Below are positions 17,710 through 26,543 of a DNA stretch of 64,000 nucleotides, piece by piece. Origin of the DNA: Dermabacter vaginalis. GTDB taxonomy: Bacteria; Actinomycetota; Actinomycetes; Actinomycetales; Dermabacteraceae. Every line of letters starts with the position of its first letter. Within the stretch, counting starts at the first letter, position 1. Below the pieces are notes generated by a model, which was not told where the DNA came from, did not search any database, and worked only from the letters and a program-made list of their open reading frames with translations. The stretch is from assembly GCF_001678905.1 (NCBI RefSeq), contig NZ_CP012117.1, positions 2,294,001 through 2,358,000 on the forward strand, in the 5' to 3' direction. The position numbers were made by a program, and so were the translations under genes.

Positions 17710-18451
17710 GCAGTTGGTCGGCGGCGATGCGCACGGATTCGAGCATGTCGAGGTCGCGTGAGGAGTCGCTTCCCTGCCACGTGACAGCCACGGCGGCCAC
17801 GGGCCACTTAGCGCCATCGAACACGGGGAGGGCAACGGAGCGGTGCCCGTCGAGAACCTCGCCGTTTTCCACGGCATAGCCGCGAGTGCGCGTGTCGCGA
17901 GCATCGGCGAGCGCCCGGGCAACGGGGAAGGCTGGGCCAACGTCGGCACCGAGATGAGGCTCGAGCACGGTTTCCCCCGTGAACACCGCGGCGAGCTGAT
18001 TGGCGGGCAGGGCACTGAGGATCGCGCGTCCGCTTGCGGTGAGGTGTGCGGGCACGCGCACGCCCACGTCGGTGGGGTATGACGCGGGCTTGTTGAGTCG
18101 TGCTTCAACCACGTAGAGAACGTGGCGCCCCTGCAACACCGCGACGTGGGAAATTTCGCCGACCCGATCCGTGAGGCGTTCGGTCACGCGTTTGCCGAGG
18201 CGGGCGAGCGGGGCCTGGCGGGTGTAGCCGAAGCTCAGTTCGTAGGCGGAAGGGCCAAGACCGTAGGCGTGAAGGTCCGGGTAGTGCAGAACGAAGCCCT
18301 GGTCGAGGAGTTCGGCGAGGATGTCGTAGGTGCTCGAACGGGGAATATCGAGTTCGCTCGCGATGCGTGAGGCGGCGATGGGCCTCGAGCGCTGTGCGAG
18401 GTAGGTGAGGATCCTCAGCGTTGAGGCGGCTGCGGGTACTTTCGACGGCAT
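17693..18451 (-). CDS. IclR family transcriptional regulator
   Basis: A 252-residue regulator starting MPSKVPAAASTLRILTYLAQ at ATG 18451. Residues ~5-65 form the winged helix-turn-helix (ASRIASELDIPRSSTYDILAELLDQGFV) and ~75-250 the IclR effector domain, with the hydrophobic small-molecule pocket region (LTASGRAILSALPANQ). It is divergently transcribed from the hutG-like gene, with 62 bases between the starts, and therefore probably regulates the hutG-permease-hydrolase operon; IclR-type HutR regulators of histidine use are known in corynebacteria. Effector unknown. Much longer upstream readings of this frame oppose the neighbouring gene and are not used. Confidence 0.88.
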   Translation of the reverse strand: MPSKVPAAASTLRILTYLAQRSRPIAASRIASELDIPRSSTYDILAELLDQGFVLHYPDLHAYGLGPSAYELSFGYTRQAPLARLGKRVTERLTDRVGEISHVAVLQGRHVLYVVEARLNKPASYPTDVGVRVPAHLTASGRAILSALPANQLAAVFTGETVLEPHLGADVGPAFPVARALADARDTRTRGYAVENGEVLDGHRSVALPVFDGAKWPVAAVAVTWQGSDSSRDLDMLESVRIAADQLQKAIS

Positions 18452-18513
18452 GGGGGACACACTATCGGGCGCGCCTGGAGCGAATCTATTTGGATACAGT
18501 CCGCCCACCCATA

Positions 18514-19557
18514 ATGGAGGGCGTGAACACGTTGAGCAGCATCGAAAGCAGTCCGTGGCAGGGTCGAGTCGACGGTGAGGGGACGGCGCATGCGCGCTGG
18601 CATCAGCGCGTGTCGCTCGTGAGCGAGGATCGCCCGCCCGTAGGCCCGCACGTCGCTCTCGCAGGCTTCGCCTCGCACGAGGGGGTGCGCCGAAACCATG
18701 GTCGCGTAGGCGCTGCGGAGGCGCCGCGGGCTTTGCGTTCGGCTCTTGCGGGCATGGCGCTTCACGGCCCGCTCGGCACGGGCGAGGCGGCTCTCGTGGA
18801 CTGGGGTGACGTGGCGACGGTCGGCGAAGCGCTCGAGGAGGCACAAGCGGAGATGGGGCATCTCACGGCCCGTGCGCTCGGCGCGGAGGGGAATCGCCTC
18901 ACGCTCGTGCTCGGTGGTGGTCATGAGACCGCATGGGCGAGTTACCTGGGGCTGCGCGAGCACTTGGGTGCGTGCGGGTCAGCGAAAGAAAGCACGCCTC
19001 GCCCTGGGGGCCCGGGGTCCGACGCATGCCAGCTCCCGTCGTGGGGTGTTCTCAACCTCGATGCCCACTTTGATCTTCGCAGCGCTCCCACGCCCACGAG
19101 CGGGACTCCGTTCTTGCAGATGGCGGAGGCGGAGGCGGCCGAGGGGCGCGCCCTCAACTATGCCGTTTTGGGTATCGCGGAGCCGGGCAATACGCGCACA
19201 CTGTTTGAGACCGCAGATGAGCTCGGCGTTCAGTACCGCACGGATCTCGAGTGCCTTGAGATGGGCGCCGCGGGTGTCACGCGTTTCGTGGAGGAATTCG
19301 CGGCGAGCGTGGATGTTCTCTACCTGACGATCGACCTTGATGTTCTTCCCGCCCACACGGCCCCGGGGGTCTCGGCACCAGCAGCTCTCGGCGTGGATCT
19401 TCCCATCATCGTGGCGGCGGTGCGGGCAGCGGCGGCGTCGGAAAAACTCGCACTCATGGACGTTGTCGAGTTGAACCCGCGCTTCGACGTTGATGGACGC
19501 ACGGCAAAATCGGCGTCCCGTCTCGTGAGCGAGGCCACGCATCTCGTGGCTAGCTGA
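18514..19557 (+). CDS. hutG: Formimidoylglutamase-like ureohydrolase (arginase family)
   Basis: A 347-residue arginase-fold enzyme with all binuclear manganese ligands: GGGHE with H137, DAHFD with D183, H185 and D187, and TIDLDV with D274 and D276. The combination DAHFDLR and SGTPF is typical of formimidoylglutamase, which splits N-formimidoyl-glutamate to glutamate and formamide in histidine degradation, rather than arginase or agmatinase. Start ATG 18514 is chosen; GTG 18523 is an alternative. A -10-like TACAGT at 18495-18500 lies so close that the message may be nearly leaderless. No hutH, hutU or hutI is nearby; instead a permease and an isochorismatase-fold hydrolase follow, so the physiological substrate could differ. 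Confidence 0.75.
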   Translation: MEGVNTLSSIESSPWQGRVDGEGTAHARWHQRVSLVSEDRPPVGPHVALAGFASHEGVRRNHGRVGAAEAPRALRSALAGMALHGPLGTGEAALVDWGDVATVGEALEEAQAEMGHLTARALGAEGNRLTLVLGGGHETAWASYLGLREHLGACGSAKESTPRPGGPGSDACQLPSWGVLNLDAHFDLRSAPTPTSGTPFLQMAEAEAAEGRALNYAVLGIAEPGNTRTLFETADELGVQYRTDLECLEMGAAGVTRFVEEFAASVDVLYLTIDLDVLPAHTAPGVSAPAALGVDLPIIVAAVRAAAASEKLALMDVVELNPRFDVDGRTAKSASRLVSEATHLVAS

Positions 19558-19600
19558 CTAGGATAAGGGTCACCCCTGTCCCTGCACCCGAGGAGATGCC

Positions 19601-21064
19601 ATGAGCACTCAGGCAACCCCCGAAAACCTTTCCTCGAGCCCCGGTTTCATCGAGCACCAGGGCATCGAGATCGTCGCGGAATCCGAACGCACGGCGAAGC
19701 CGAGCGACCTTTTCTGGCCGTGGTTCGCCGCAAACATCTCGGTGTTCGGCATGGGCTACGGCAGCTACATCCTCGGTTTCGGCGTGAGCTTCTGGCAGGC
19801 CACGCTCGTGACCCTCATTGGCATCCCGATCTCGTTCTTCCTGTGTGGCCTGATCGCGATTGCGGGCAAGCGCGGGAGCGCCCCAACGATGGTGCTCTCT
19901 CGTGCGGCGTTTGGCGTGCATGGCCAGAAGGTTCCCGGAATCGTCTCGTGGCTCACCTCGATCGGGTGGGAGACGTTCCTGTCGATCATGGCGGTTCTTG
20001 CGACGGCAACCGTGTTCTCACGCCTTGGCCTTCCCAGTGGCACGCCCGTGCTCGTTGCCGCGACGGTTGCGGTTGCTGCGCTCATCGTCGTCGCGAGCGT
20101 GCTCGGCTATCACACGATCATGAAGCTGCAGTCGGTTCTCACGTGGATCACGGGCGCCATCACGATCCTGTACGTGCTCCTCACGTTCTCTCATATCGAT
20201 TTCGACGCGATTCTCGCGGTCCCGAACGGCACGCCGCAACAGGTCATTGGCGCGCTCGTGATGGTCATGACCGGCTTTGGCCTCGGCTGGATCAATATCG
20301 CCGCCGACTGGTCGCGATACCAAAAGCGCGAAACCTCCGACGGCGCGATTATCTGGTGGAACACGTTCGGCGGTGCGATCGCCCCGGTGCTCCTCGTGTT
20401 CTTTGGCGTGCTCCTCGTGGCCTCGGATCCCTCACTGAGCGATGGCATCGTGAATGATCCGATCGGCACGCTCGCCTCGATCCTCCCGATCTGGGTGCTC
20501 ATCCCGTTCTGGCTCACCGCTGTCCTCGCGCTCGTGTCGGGGGCCGTGCTCGGCATCTACTCCTCGGGCCTCACGCTGCTCAGCCTGGGCATTGATATCC
20601 CGCGCCCCGCCGCGGCCGCGATCGACGGCGTGATCCTCACGGCGGGCACGATTTACGTGGTGTTCTTCGCGCACGACTTCCTCGGCCCGTTCCAAAGCTT
20701 CCTCATCACGCTCGGTGTTCCGCTCGCGGCATGGGCGGGCATTCTTATCGCCGATATCCTCACGCGCCGCGTGGACTACGACGAACAGGCATTGTTCGAT
20801 GCACAAGGCCGCTACGGCTCGGTCGATTGGATCTCGATCGCGACGCTCATCGTGTGCTCCGTGCTCGGCTGGGGGCTCGTGGTCAACGGCTTCGCGGAAG
20901 CTGCGGCATGGAACAACTGGCAGGGCTACCTCCTTGGCCCGCTCGGCGGGCGCGAAGGCAAGTGGGCGGACGCGAACCTCGGCGTTCTTCTCGCACTCGT
21001 CCTCGGCTTCGTTCTCACGTTCGTGCTGCGCCGTGGCACGATCCGCCGCCAGGAGTGGGCATGA
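19601..21064 (+). CDS. NCS1 family nucleobase/allantoin-type permease
   Basis: A 487-residue membrane transporter with about twelve hydrophobic segments. The N-terminus (RTAKPSDLFWPWFAANISVFGMGYGSYILGFGVSFWQA) and GWINIAADWSRY in helix 6-8 are hallmarks of the nucleobase:cation symporter-1 family (cytosine, purine, allantoin, hydantoin or related solutes). It follows the hutG-like gene by 43 bases with a good Shine-Dalgarno (GAGGAG), and overlaps the next gene by four bases. Members of this family are used as uptake systems for histidine-pathway intermediates or N-rich heterocycles in several actinobacteria; the actual substrate is not readable here. Confidence 0.88.
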   Translation: MSTQATPENLSSSPGFIEHQGIEIVAESERTAKPSDLFWPWFAANISVFGMGYGSYILGFGVSFWQATLVTLIGIPISFFLCGLIAIAGKRGSAPTMVLSRAAFGVHGQKVPGIVSWLTSIGWETFLSIMAVLATATVFSRLGLPSGTPVLVAATVAVAALIVVASVLGYHTIMKLQSVLTWITGAITILYVLLTFSHIDFDAILAVPNGTPQQVIGALVMVMTGFGLGWINIAADWSRYQKRETSDGAIIWWNTFGGAIAPVLLVFFGVLLVASDPSLSDGIVNDPIGTLASILPIWVLIPFWLTAVLALVSGAVLGIYSSGLTLLSLGIDIPRPAAAAIDGVILTAGTIYVVFFAHDFLGPFQSFLITLGVPLAAWAGILIADILTRRVDYDEQALFDAQGRYGSVDWISIATLIVCSVLGWGLVVNGFAEAAAWNNWQGYLLGPLGGREGKWADANLGVLLALVLGFVLTFVLRRGTIRRQEWA

Positions 21065-21678
21065 GTACGGCGCCGACGCCTGTAGGCGCCGAGCTGACTC
21101 CTCACACTCACGTAGATCCCGCTCACGACTCCTCGAAGGCGTGGCTTCTCGTCATTGATCCGCAGGTGATTTTTGCTGAGCAGTCGTCGGACTGGGCCTC
21201 CCCCATGTGGGAGGCGGCCTGGGCGAATATCGAGCGCCTTGCGGAGGCGTTCGAGGGGCGCGTGATCCTCACGCGCTGGATTCCGACGGCTGACCGCTCG
21301 ACCTCGTGGGGCGAGTATTTCGAGGCGTGGCCGTTTGCGGATGTGCCCGCGAGCGATCCGCTGTACGACCTCACTCCCGAGGCTGCCGCGCTCGGCGCCT
21401 CGCACGTGATTGATGAGCCGACGTTCGGCAAGTGGGGCACCCAACTCACGGCGATTACGGGCGGGAGTCCGCGTCTCGTCGTGGCGGGAGTGTCGACCGA
21501 TTGCTGCGTGATCTCAACCGTTTTGCCCGCGGCCGATTCGGGTGCGTGGATCACCCTCGTCGGCGATGCGTGCGCGGGCTCTGACCAGGGAAATCACGAG
21601 CGGGCGCTCTCAATCATGGGGCTTTTTGCGCCGCAGGTGCGTATCGCCACAACGAACGAGGTGCTGTCCCTGGGTTGA
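21061..21678 (+). CDS. Isochorismatase-fold cysteine hydrolase
   Basis: A 205-residue cysteine hydrolase. The catalytic triad typical of this fold is visible: D33 (LLVIDPQ), K124 (TFGKWGT) and C149 in GVSTDCCV. The family includes nicotinamidase, ureidoacrylate and N-carbamoylsarcosine amidases. Its ATG overlaps the permease stop (ATGA), so permease and hydrolase are translated together. With the ureohydrolase upstream the set looks like import and stepwise hydrolysis of a nitrogen-rich compound, controlled by the divergent IclR protein. Which amide is hydrolysed is unknown. Confidence 0.85.
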   Translation: MSTAPTPVGAELTPHTHVDPAHDSSKAWLLVIDPQVIFAEQSSDWASPMWEAAWANIERLAEAFEGRVILTRWIPTADRSTSWGEYFEAWPFADVPASDPLYDLTPEAAALGASHVIDEPTFGKWGTQLTAITGGSPRLVVAGVSTDCCVISTVLPAADSGAWITLVGDACAGSDQGNHERALSIMGLFAPQVRIATTNEVLSLG

Positions 21679-21696
21679 CGGGAGGAGGCTCCCTAT

Positions 21697-21727
21697 GTTG
21701 TTAATGATAGCGACTCTCATTAACAAC
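21697..21727. promoter_or_regulatory. Perfect inverted repeat, Fur-family (Zur-like) operator candidate
   Basis: Perfect 11-bp arms GTTGTTAATGA (21697-21707) and TCATTAACAAC (21717-21727) separated by 9 bases. The inner 19 bases AATGATAGCGACTCTCATT have the shape of a Fur/Zur box (AATGATAATNATTATCATT-like). It lies 44 bases upstream of the TTG start of a metal-type ABC operon, in the only intergenic space of that operon, so metal-dependent repression is the obvious inference. Confidence 0.6.
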
Positions 21728-21770
21728 CGTTGCTCGCGGTTTTCGCCGGGCGACATAGAAAGGTGCTCCC

Positions 21771-23771
21771 TTGGTCCAGACAGCCACGGCGCCGGCGCGC
21801 ACTCGCGCCACGTTGCGCGCGCTCCTCGCGGCGTTCGCTTCGCTCGCCGTTATCCTCATTCCTCTCGGCTCGGCGCACGCCGCCGGGCGCCTCGTGATCG
21901 AATCCGGCCACGTCGATGCCTTCAACGTCACCGCTGAGGGCGACGCGCTCAAGCTCGACCTCAAGGAAGACGTCACCGATTCGCACGTGACTCGCAAGCC
22001 CGAAGAGGTCGAGCTTCACGTGAAGTCGGCGGCGCTCACGGACGTGCCCAAAGGGTGGCCCGGAGAAGGTAAGGGATATGCTCTTCCGCTAACGCAAAAC
22101 CCGAATCTGCTGTGGCCCGGATGGGACACACTGGGGGCACAAGGCACGGGCTTCGATGAGTCGATCAAGCTCAAGTTCGACGCGGTCGAGGGTCCCGGCA
22201 AGATCCACCTCTTCTCCCAGGCTAATTTCGGTGGCGTTGCCTCCGTCCTCGAGAACGACAGCACTGAGCTTCAAACCGGCTCCGTGCGCAACCAGGCCAA
22301 GTTCGCTCACACCCACGCCAACTGGGTCTTCACGAAGCCCGGCGTGTACACGCTGACCCTCCACGCCGAGGGCACGAAGGGTGGCAAGAAGGTCTCCTCG
22401 AACAAGGCGACCTACACCTTCACCGTGGGCGATGAGTTCAAGGGCAAGGCCGACGCCAAGGCTGAAAAGCCGGCACCGGCTCCCGCCCCCGCACCGGCTC
22501 CTGCACCGGCACCGGCACCGAAGGACTCGACGACACCCGAGAAGCCGTCGGACACCGCACCCACCGCGGAAGCGCCTGCGCCGAAGGACTCCACCGAGCC
22601 TGCCGCGCCCGCAAATCCCGCACCCGCGGATGAGTCGAAGCCTCGCACTTCCGCACCGAAGGCCAAGGCGCCGGAAAAGCCCGCCGCACCCGCGCCGAAG
22701 GCGAAGCCTAAGGCTAAGGCTGCGGCGCCAGCCCCGGAGGCCAAGAAACCGGCAAAGCACGCTGCTCCCGCGACACCGGCAGCGCCGGAAGCCCCCGCCA
22801 AGGAAGAGCCGAAGGCGCCCGTGTGCACCGCGACCGAAGTCGTGCGCGACGCCACGCAGGACGAAATCAAGGCCGCGACGAGCACCTCGAAGGCCAAGGT
22901 TGGCGGCTCGTACACGATTCCCGCGAACACGCACGTGCACCCCAACTGGGTGTTCTCCAAGCCCGGCACCTACAAGCTGAAGATCCGCCAGAGCGCGAAG
23001 GGCAAGGACGGTAAGACCTATTCCGACACCGCTACGCTCACGTTCAACGTGGGTAGCAGCTCGGGCGCCACGAGCGGCCACTTCGACTTCGGTTCACGCT
23101 TCGAGAACGGCAAGCTCATCTCGTCGATCAAGGACGACCGCACGTCACCCGCAAAGTGGGTTGACCCCTCCTCCATCTCGTTCGGCCTCGGCAACGCCGC
23201 AAAGGCAAAGGCCCCCGCGGGCATCGAGTTCATCGCCCCCGCAGGCTCGGACGTGTGGATGATCGGCTCGACTCAGGCCCCGAGCGTTCCGTGGGTCGGC
23301 GCGAACTCGATGCACCCCTCGATCATTCAGAATACGACCGGCGAAATCACGCAGACCCTTGTGTCCGCAAGCGGCCCGGGCAACGTGGGCGTGTTCACCT
23401 CGGGCAACTTCGGCCAGATCGTTGGCCAGAAGTGGTACTCCTCGACCGCCGGATCGGGCTCGAGCGTGAGCGCCGCAAGGGACCGCAAGAGCGCGAAGAT
23501 CGGCCAGATCTTCAAGGACGGCAAGGGCTACAAGATTGTCGACCTCAAGGGCAAGACCGAGGACGGCGCCGACTGTGAGCTCAGCGCCGACCAGATCGTG
23601 GAGGCGGGCGGCTCCGCCGACTACGCCAAGTCCGTGACAGGCGACGCTCCCGCGGGTTCCGCTTCGGGTCTTCCGCGCACGGGCGCTGAGGTGACCGGCC
23701 TCGCCGGCACCGCCGCAGCGCTCATCATCGTGGGCGCTGGCACGGCAGTGGCGAGGCGCCGCTTCCAGTGA
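21771..23771 (+). CDS. LPRTG surface protein of the anchored-repeat ABC transporter system
   Basis: A 666-residue cell-wall protein. It appears to start at TTG 21771, with AAAGGTG as ribosome site. A signal peptide (residues ~15-38, ending SAHAA) is followed by three related domains: ~40-225 and ~350-425 each contain the H-x-H-x-x-W-x-F-x-K-P-G-x-Y core (H180/H182 and H388/H390), and ~430-600 is a third without the histidines. An Ala-Pro-Lys-rich linker (~228-348) separates the first two. The LPRTG sortase motif is at 634-638, followed by a hydrophobic helix and RRR. This matches the actinobacterial surface-anchored repeat family (TIGR03769/TIGR03773 type). It probably presents a substrate, perhaps a metal or metal complex, to the transporter encoded downstream; that function is unproven. 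Confidence 0.88.
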   Translation: MVQTATAPARTRATLRALLAAFASLAVILIPLGSAHAAGRLVIESGHVDAFNVTAEGDALKLDLKEDVTDSHVTRKPEEVELHVKSAALTDVPKGWPGEGKGYALPLTQNPNLLWPGWDTLGAQGTGFDESIKLKFDAVEGPGKIHLFSQANFGGVASVLENDSTELQTGSVRNQAKFAHTHANWVFTKPGVYTLTLHAEGTKGGKKVSSNKATYTFTVGDEFKGKADAKAEKPAPAPAPAPAPAPAPAPKDSTTPEKPSDTAPTAEAPAPKDSTEPAAPANPAPADESKPRTSAPKAKAPEKPAAPAPKAKPKAKAAAPAPEAKKPAKHAAPATPAAPEAPAKEEPKAPVCTATEVVRDATQDEIKAATSTSKAKVGGSYTIPANTHVHPNWVFSKPGTYKLKIRQSAKGKDGKTYSDTATLTFNVGSSSGATSGHFDFGSRFENGKLISSIKDDRTSPAKWVDPSSISFGLGNAAKAKAPAGIEFIAPAGSDVWMIGSTQAPSVPWVGANSMHPSIIQNTTGEITQTLVSASGPGNVGVFTSGNFGQIVGQKWYSSTAGSGSSVSAARDRKSAKIGQIFKDGKGYKIVDLKGKTEDGADCELSADQIVEAGGSADYAKSVTGDAPAGSASGLPRTGAEVTGLAGTAAALIIVGAGTAVARRRFQ

Positions 23772-25378
23772 CCTCCACCCCTCAACTGCGGCGGCGCTCC
23801 GTGCTCCTGGGCGCCGCCGCCTGCTCTCTCGGCGCGATCATTCTGCCTGGCCGCACCGCGCGCTCGAGCGAGGATCCTCGCCCGCGCGTCGTGGCAACGA
23901 CCGGCATTCTCGCCGATCTCGCAAAGAACGTCGCGGGTCCCGATGCACTCGTCACGTCCCTCATCCCCGAGGGTGGCGACCCGCACTCGTTCGAGCCTCT
24001 CCCCCGCAACGTCCGCGACATCGCGTACGCCGATCTCGCGCTGTCGAACTACCTCATGCTCGAGGAACAGGCGCTGATCCGCACGATCGACGCGAACCTT
24101 CCCGCTGGCTCGACGCACCTCGCGCTCGCCGAAGAAGCCTCGACGCGGGGCGCCACAATCATCCCCCTCGTCGAGAACCGCTCTCTCGACACGGTGTGGC
24201 TCGGCCTTCGCGTCGCGGGACGCGAACGTGGCGCCGGGCGCCTCACGCAGGTGCGTCTCGCCCTCGCCGAGAGCGACGGGCCCGGCGCCCTGCACGGGTA
24301 CGTGACCGGAACATTCGGGGAGCCCCAGCGCGTCTTTGATTCGTCCGACGGCGTCTCAGCCCGCACCGATGCCATCGACCTTCCCATGGATGCCCACACG
24401 CATATGAGCTGGGCCTTTACTAAGGCAGGCGTCTATCGCGCGCGCTTTAGGGGAACGTGGAGCGGTGGTGCGCTCGGCGCCGAGTCCTCCGCCGAGGGCG
24501 ACGTCTGGATCTGCGTCGGCATCTCCCCCGAGGAAGCGGCGAAAAAAGGCGCCCACGCCTCCCTTGCGAAGCGACAGGTGATTTCCGCGGGCCACGCCGA
24601 CATCACGGTCGACGTTCCCTCTGGCGCGCTCGTGATGCGCATCGACGACCCCGAAGCCGACGGCGGCACGCGCGACATTGCGCTCGACGACATGGTGATC
24701 CACGTGCCCCCGAAAGCACTGCTTCCGGTCCCCGCCGATCCGGCCTTCCGATTCATCGCCCGCGGCGGAACAGACGTCTACCAGCTGCCGCAGGCCGTCC
24801 TCGGCAAGCACGTGCACGGCGAGATCGACCCGCACCTGTGGCAGGACGTCACGAACGCCCAGGCCTACGTCGAGGTCATCCGCGACCACCTGTGCGGCCT
24901 CGACCCGGACCACGCGGGCGGATACCGCTCGTGTGCGGCCACATACTTGCGCGAACTCGACGACGTCGACTCCTACGTCCAGCGTTCGATCGATTCAATC
25001 CCGCAGGCCGGCCGCGAACTCGTGACGACCCACGACGCCTACGGCTACCTCGCGAACCGCTACGGGCTTCGTATCGCCGCCGTCGTCTCCCCCTCACCGG
25101 GGCAAGAGCCTTCCATCGCGGATCGCCGCCGCCTCGCCGCGACTCTGCGCGACCTCGCCCCGAAAGCGGTCTTCCTTGAAGCCACGGCGGGACCGGTATC
25201 GACGAGCCTCGTTGATGCCGCCCGCATGGAAAAGATTCCCGTCCAGCCCATTTGGGGCGACTCCTTCACGCGCGAGGTCAATACCTACGCCGCGATGATG
25301 AGGGCCAACGCCGACTCCCTCGCGAGGGGGCTCGGTGGAAAACCCCTGGGCGATGGCGACCGACAAGCGTCGGAATAA
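23768..25378 (+). CDS. Anchored-repeat ABC transporter substrate-binding protein (TroA/ZnuA-like with inserted repeat)
   Basis: A 536-residue binding protein starting at GTG 23768, which overlaps the previous stop (GTGA). The signal region LRRRSVLLGAAACSLGAI is Tat-like. The protein is a cluster A-I metal-binding fold (TroA/ZnuA type) split by an insertion: residues 40-125 give the N-lobe with GGDPHSFEP (H73); about 125-335 is an inserted anchored-repeat domain with HTHMSWAFTKAGVY (H210/H212); the fold resumes at 336 with GEIDPHLWQD (H356), THDAYGY (H422) and later acidic residues (E471, D498). The retained His/acid set supports Zn or Mn binding. Standard ZnuA proteins are about 300 residues, so the extra 200 come from the insertion. 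Matches the TIGR03772-type architecture. Confidence 0.88.
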   Translation: MTSTPQLRRRSVLLGAAACSLGAIILPGRTARSSEDPRPRVVATTGILADLAKNVAGPDALVTSLIPEGGDPHSFEPLPRNVRDIAYADLALSNYLMLEEQALIRTIDANLPAGSTHLALAEEASTRGATIIPLVENRSLDTVWLGLRVAGRERGAGRLTQVRLALAESDGPGALHGYVTGTFGEPQRVFDSSDGVSARTDAIDLPMDAHTHMSWAFTKAGVYRARFRGTWSGGALGAESSAEGDVWICVGISPEEAAKKGAHASLAKRQVISAGHADITVDVPSGALVMRIDDPEADGGTRDIALDDMVIHVPPKALLPVPADPAFRFIARGGTDVYQLPQAVLGKHVHGEIDPHLWQDVTNAQAYVEVIRDHLCGLDPDHAGGYRSCAATYLRELDDVDSYVQRSIDSIPQAGRELVTTHDAYGYLANRYGLRIAAVVSPSPGQEPSIADRRRLAATLRDLAPKAVFLEATAGPVSTSLVDAARMEKIPVQPIWGDSFTREVNTYAAMMRANADSLARGLGGKPLGDGDRQASE

Positions 25379-25406
25379 AACCCTCCTACCAACGAAAGAT
25401 GAGCTC

Positions 25407-26543
25407 ATGACTTCCCGTTCTTCTCGCGCCCTCACGCGGCGCCACTTCGCGGCCCTCGGCGCCGGCGCACTCGGCGCCCTAGCCTGCGCCCCCGCTGCCC
25501 TCGCGGCCCCCGCACGGCCCCTCCCGCTCGATCCGACCGATGGCGCGACCGACGGTGCCGACGACCCGGCTCTCAAGCAGAAGGTGAGCGATGACGAGAA
25601 GATCGTCGAGGGCGAGAAGGTCGTGATCGATGCGCATCACGTCGATCTCGGCCCGCGCCTCATCGACGGTGAGTGGATCTTCGCCGCGCGTGACGACACG
25701 GGGGAAACCCCCACGTGGCGCATGCTCGAGGACATCGTTTTCCAGGTCCATGACCAGGGAATTCTTCCCGTTCCGGACGATGAAGCGTACTCGTTCATCA
25801 AGGCCGAATCTGGCTCTGAGGTGTACGTCGTGCCCCAGACCGAAGTGTCGGGCGTCGTGTGGCTCGGGTGGAATACGCAGGATCCCGCAGTCGTCAAAGC
25901 ATGCCCGCGCGGCGTCACGCTGCGCTTCACGCACGTGTCCGGTCCCGGCCACTTCAGCCTGTTCCTCCAGCCGGGCAACTTCGCGCCGCCGCAGCAGCTC
26001 GCCGATGGCGACACGCTCGAGCAGACCCCCGCCGACGTGTTCGTGGACATCAACACGCACACGCACGCGAACTGGGTGTTCACGAAGCCCGGCGTGTATC
26101 TCCTCGCCGTGGAAGCGGTGGCCGAGGGCGAGGACGGCACGAAGTACTCCGCTGGCGGCACCCTGCGTTTCGCGGTCGGCGATGCGACCGCGCCGGATGA
26201 AGCGATGCAGGCGACGCCCGCGTGGGGCAACGACGGTGCACCGGCTGCGGGAAGTGCGAGCGATGGCGGGTCCGACGTTTCCTCGGCTCCCGGTGCTGCG
26301 AAGGATGACGCGAAGGCTAAGCCCTCGAAGGGCGCTGCCGATGACGGCGCGAGCGAAAAGACGAGCTCGAACTCTCTTCCGTGGATCGTGGGCGGCGGCG
26401 CTGCCGTGGTTGCTGCCGCGGGCGGCGGAGCCTACGCGCTCAACAAGAAGAAAAATGAGCGCGCGCGAGCCGAAGCCGAAAGCGAAGCCGCAGGCACCGG
26501 CTCCTCGGCCGCGAACCAGCCGGGCGAAGGTGGCAGGAAGTGA
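25407..26543 (+). CDS. Second anchored-repeat surface protein, membrane-anchored, no LPxTG
   Basis: A 378-residue exported protein. ATG 25407 follows GAAAGATGAGCTC and gives a Tat-type signal (TRRHFAALGAGALGALACA, cut near ALAAPA); an upstream in-frame ATG at 25335 lies inside the preceding gene and is less likely. One anchored-repeat domain spans ~70-260 and ends in the core DINTHTHANWVFTKPGVY (H218/H220). A Ser/Asp/Lys/Ala-rich linker follows, then a single membrane helix (PWIVGGGAAVVAAAGGGAY, ~332-350) and a basic-acidic tail. There is no LPxTG, so it should stay in the membrane, near the permease, and could relay ligand between the wall-linked protein and the binding protein. Confidence 0.82.
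   Translation: MTSRSSRALTRRHFAALGAGALGALACAPAALAAPARPLPLDPTDGATDGADDPALKQKVSDDEKIVEGEKVVIDAHHVDLGPRLIDGEWIFAARDDTGETPTWRMLEDIVFQVHDQGILPVPDDEAYSFIKAESGSEVYVVPQTEVSGVVWLGWNTQDPAVVKACPRGVTLRFTHVSGPGHFSLFLQPGNFAPPQQLADGDTLEQTPADVFVDINTHTHANWVFTKPGVYLLAVEAVAEGEDGTKYSAGGTLRFAVGDATAPDEAMQATPAWGNDGAPAAGSASDGGSDVSSAPGAAKDDAKAKPSKGAADDGASEKTSSNSLPWIVGGGAAVVAAAGGGAYALNKKKNERARAEAESEAAGTGSSAANQPGEGGRK

Noticed and set aside
16116-17807. Minus-strand frame of 563 codons opposite poxB
   Set aside because: Arg/His-rich, no motif, and poxB on the other strand has all ThDP and FAD motifs.
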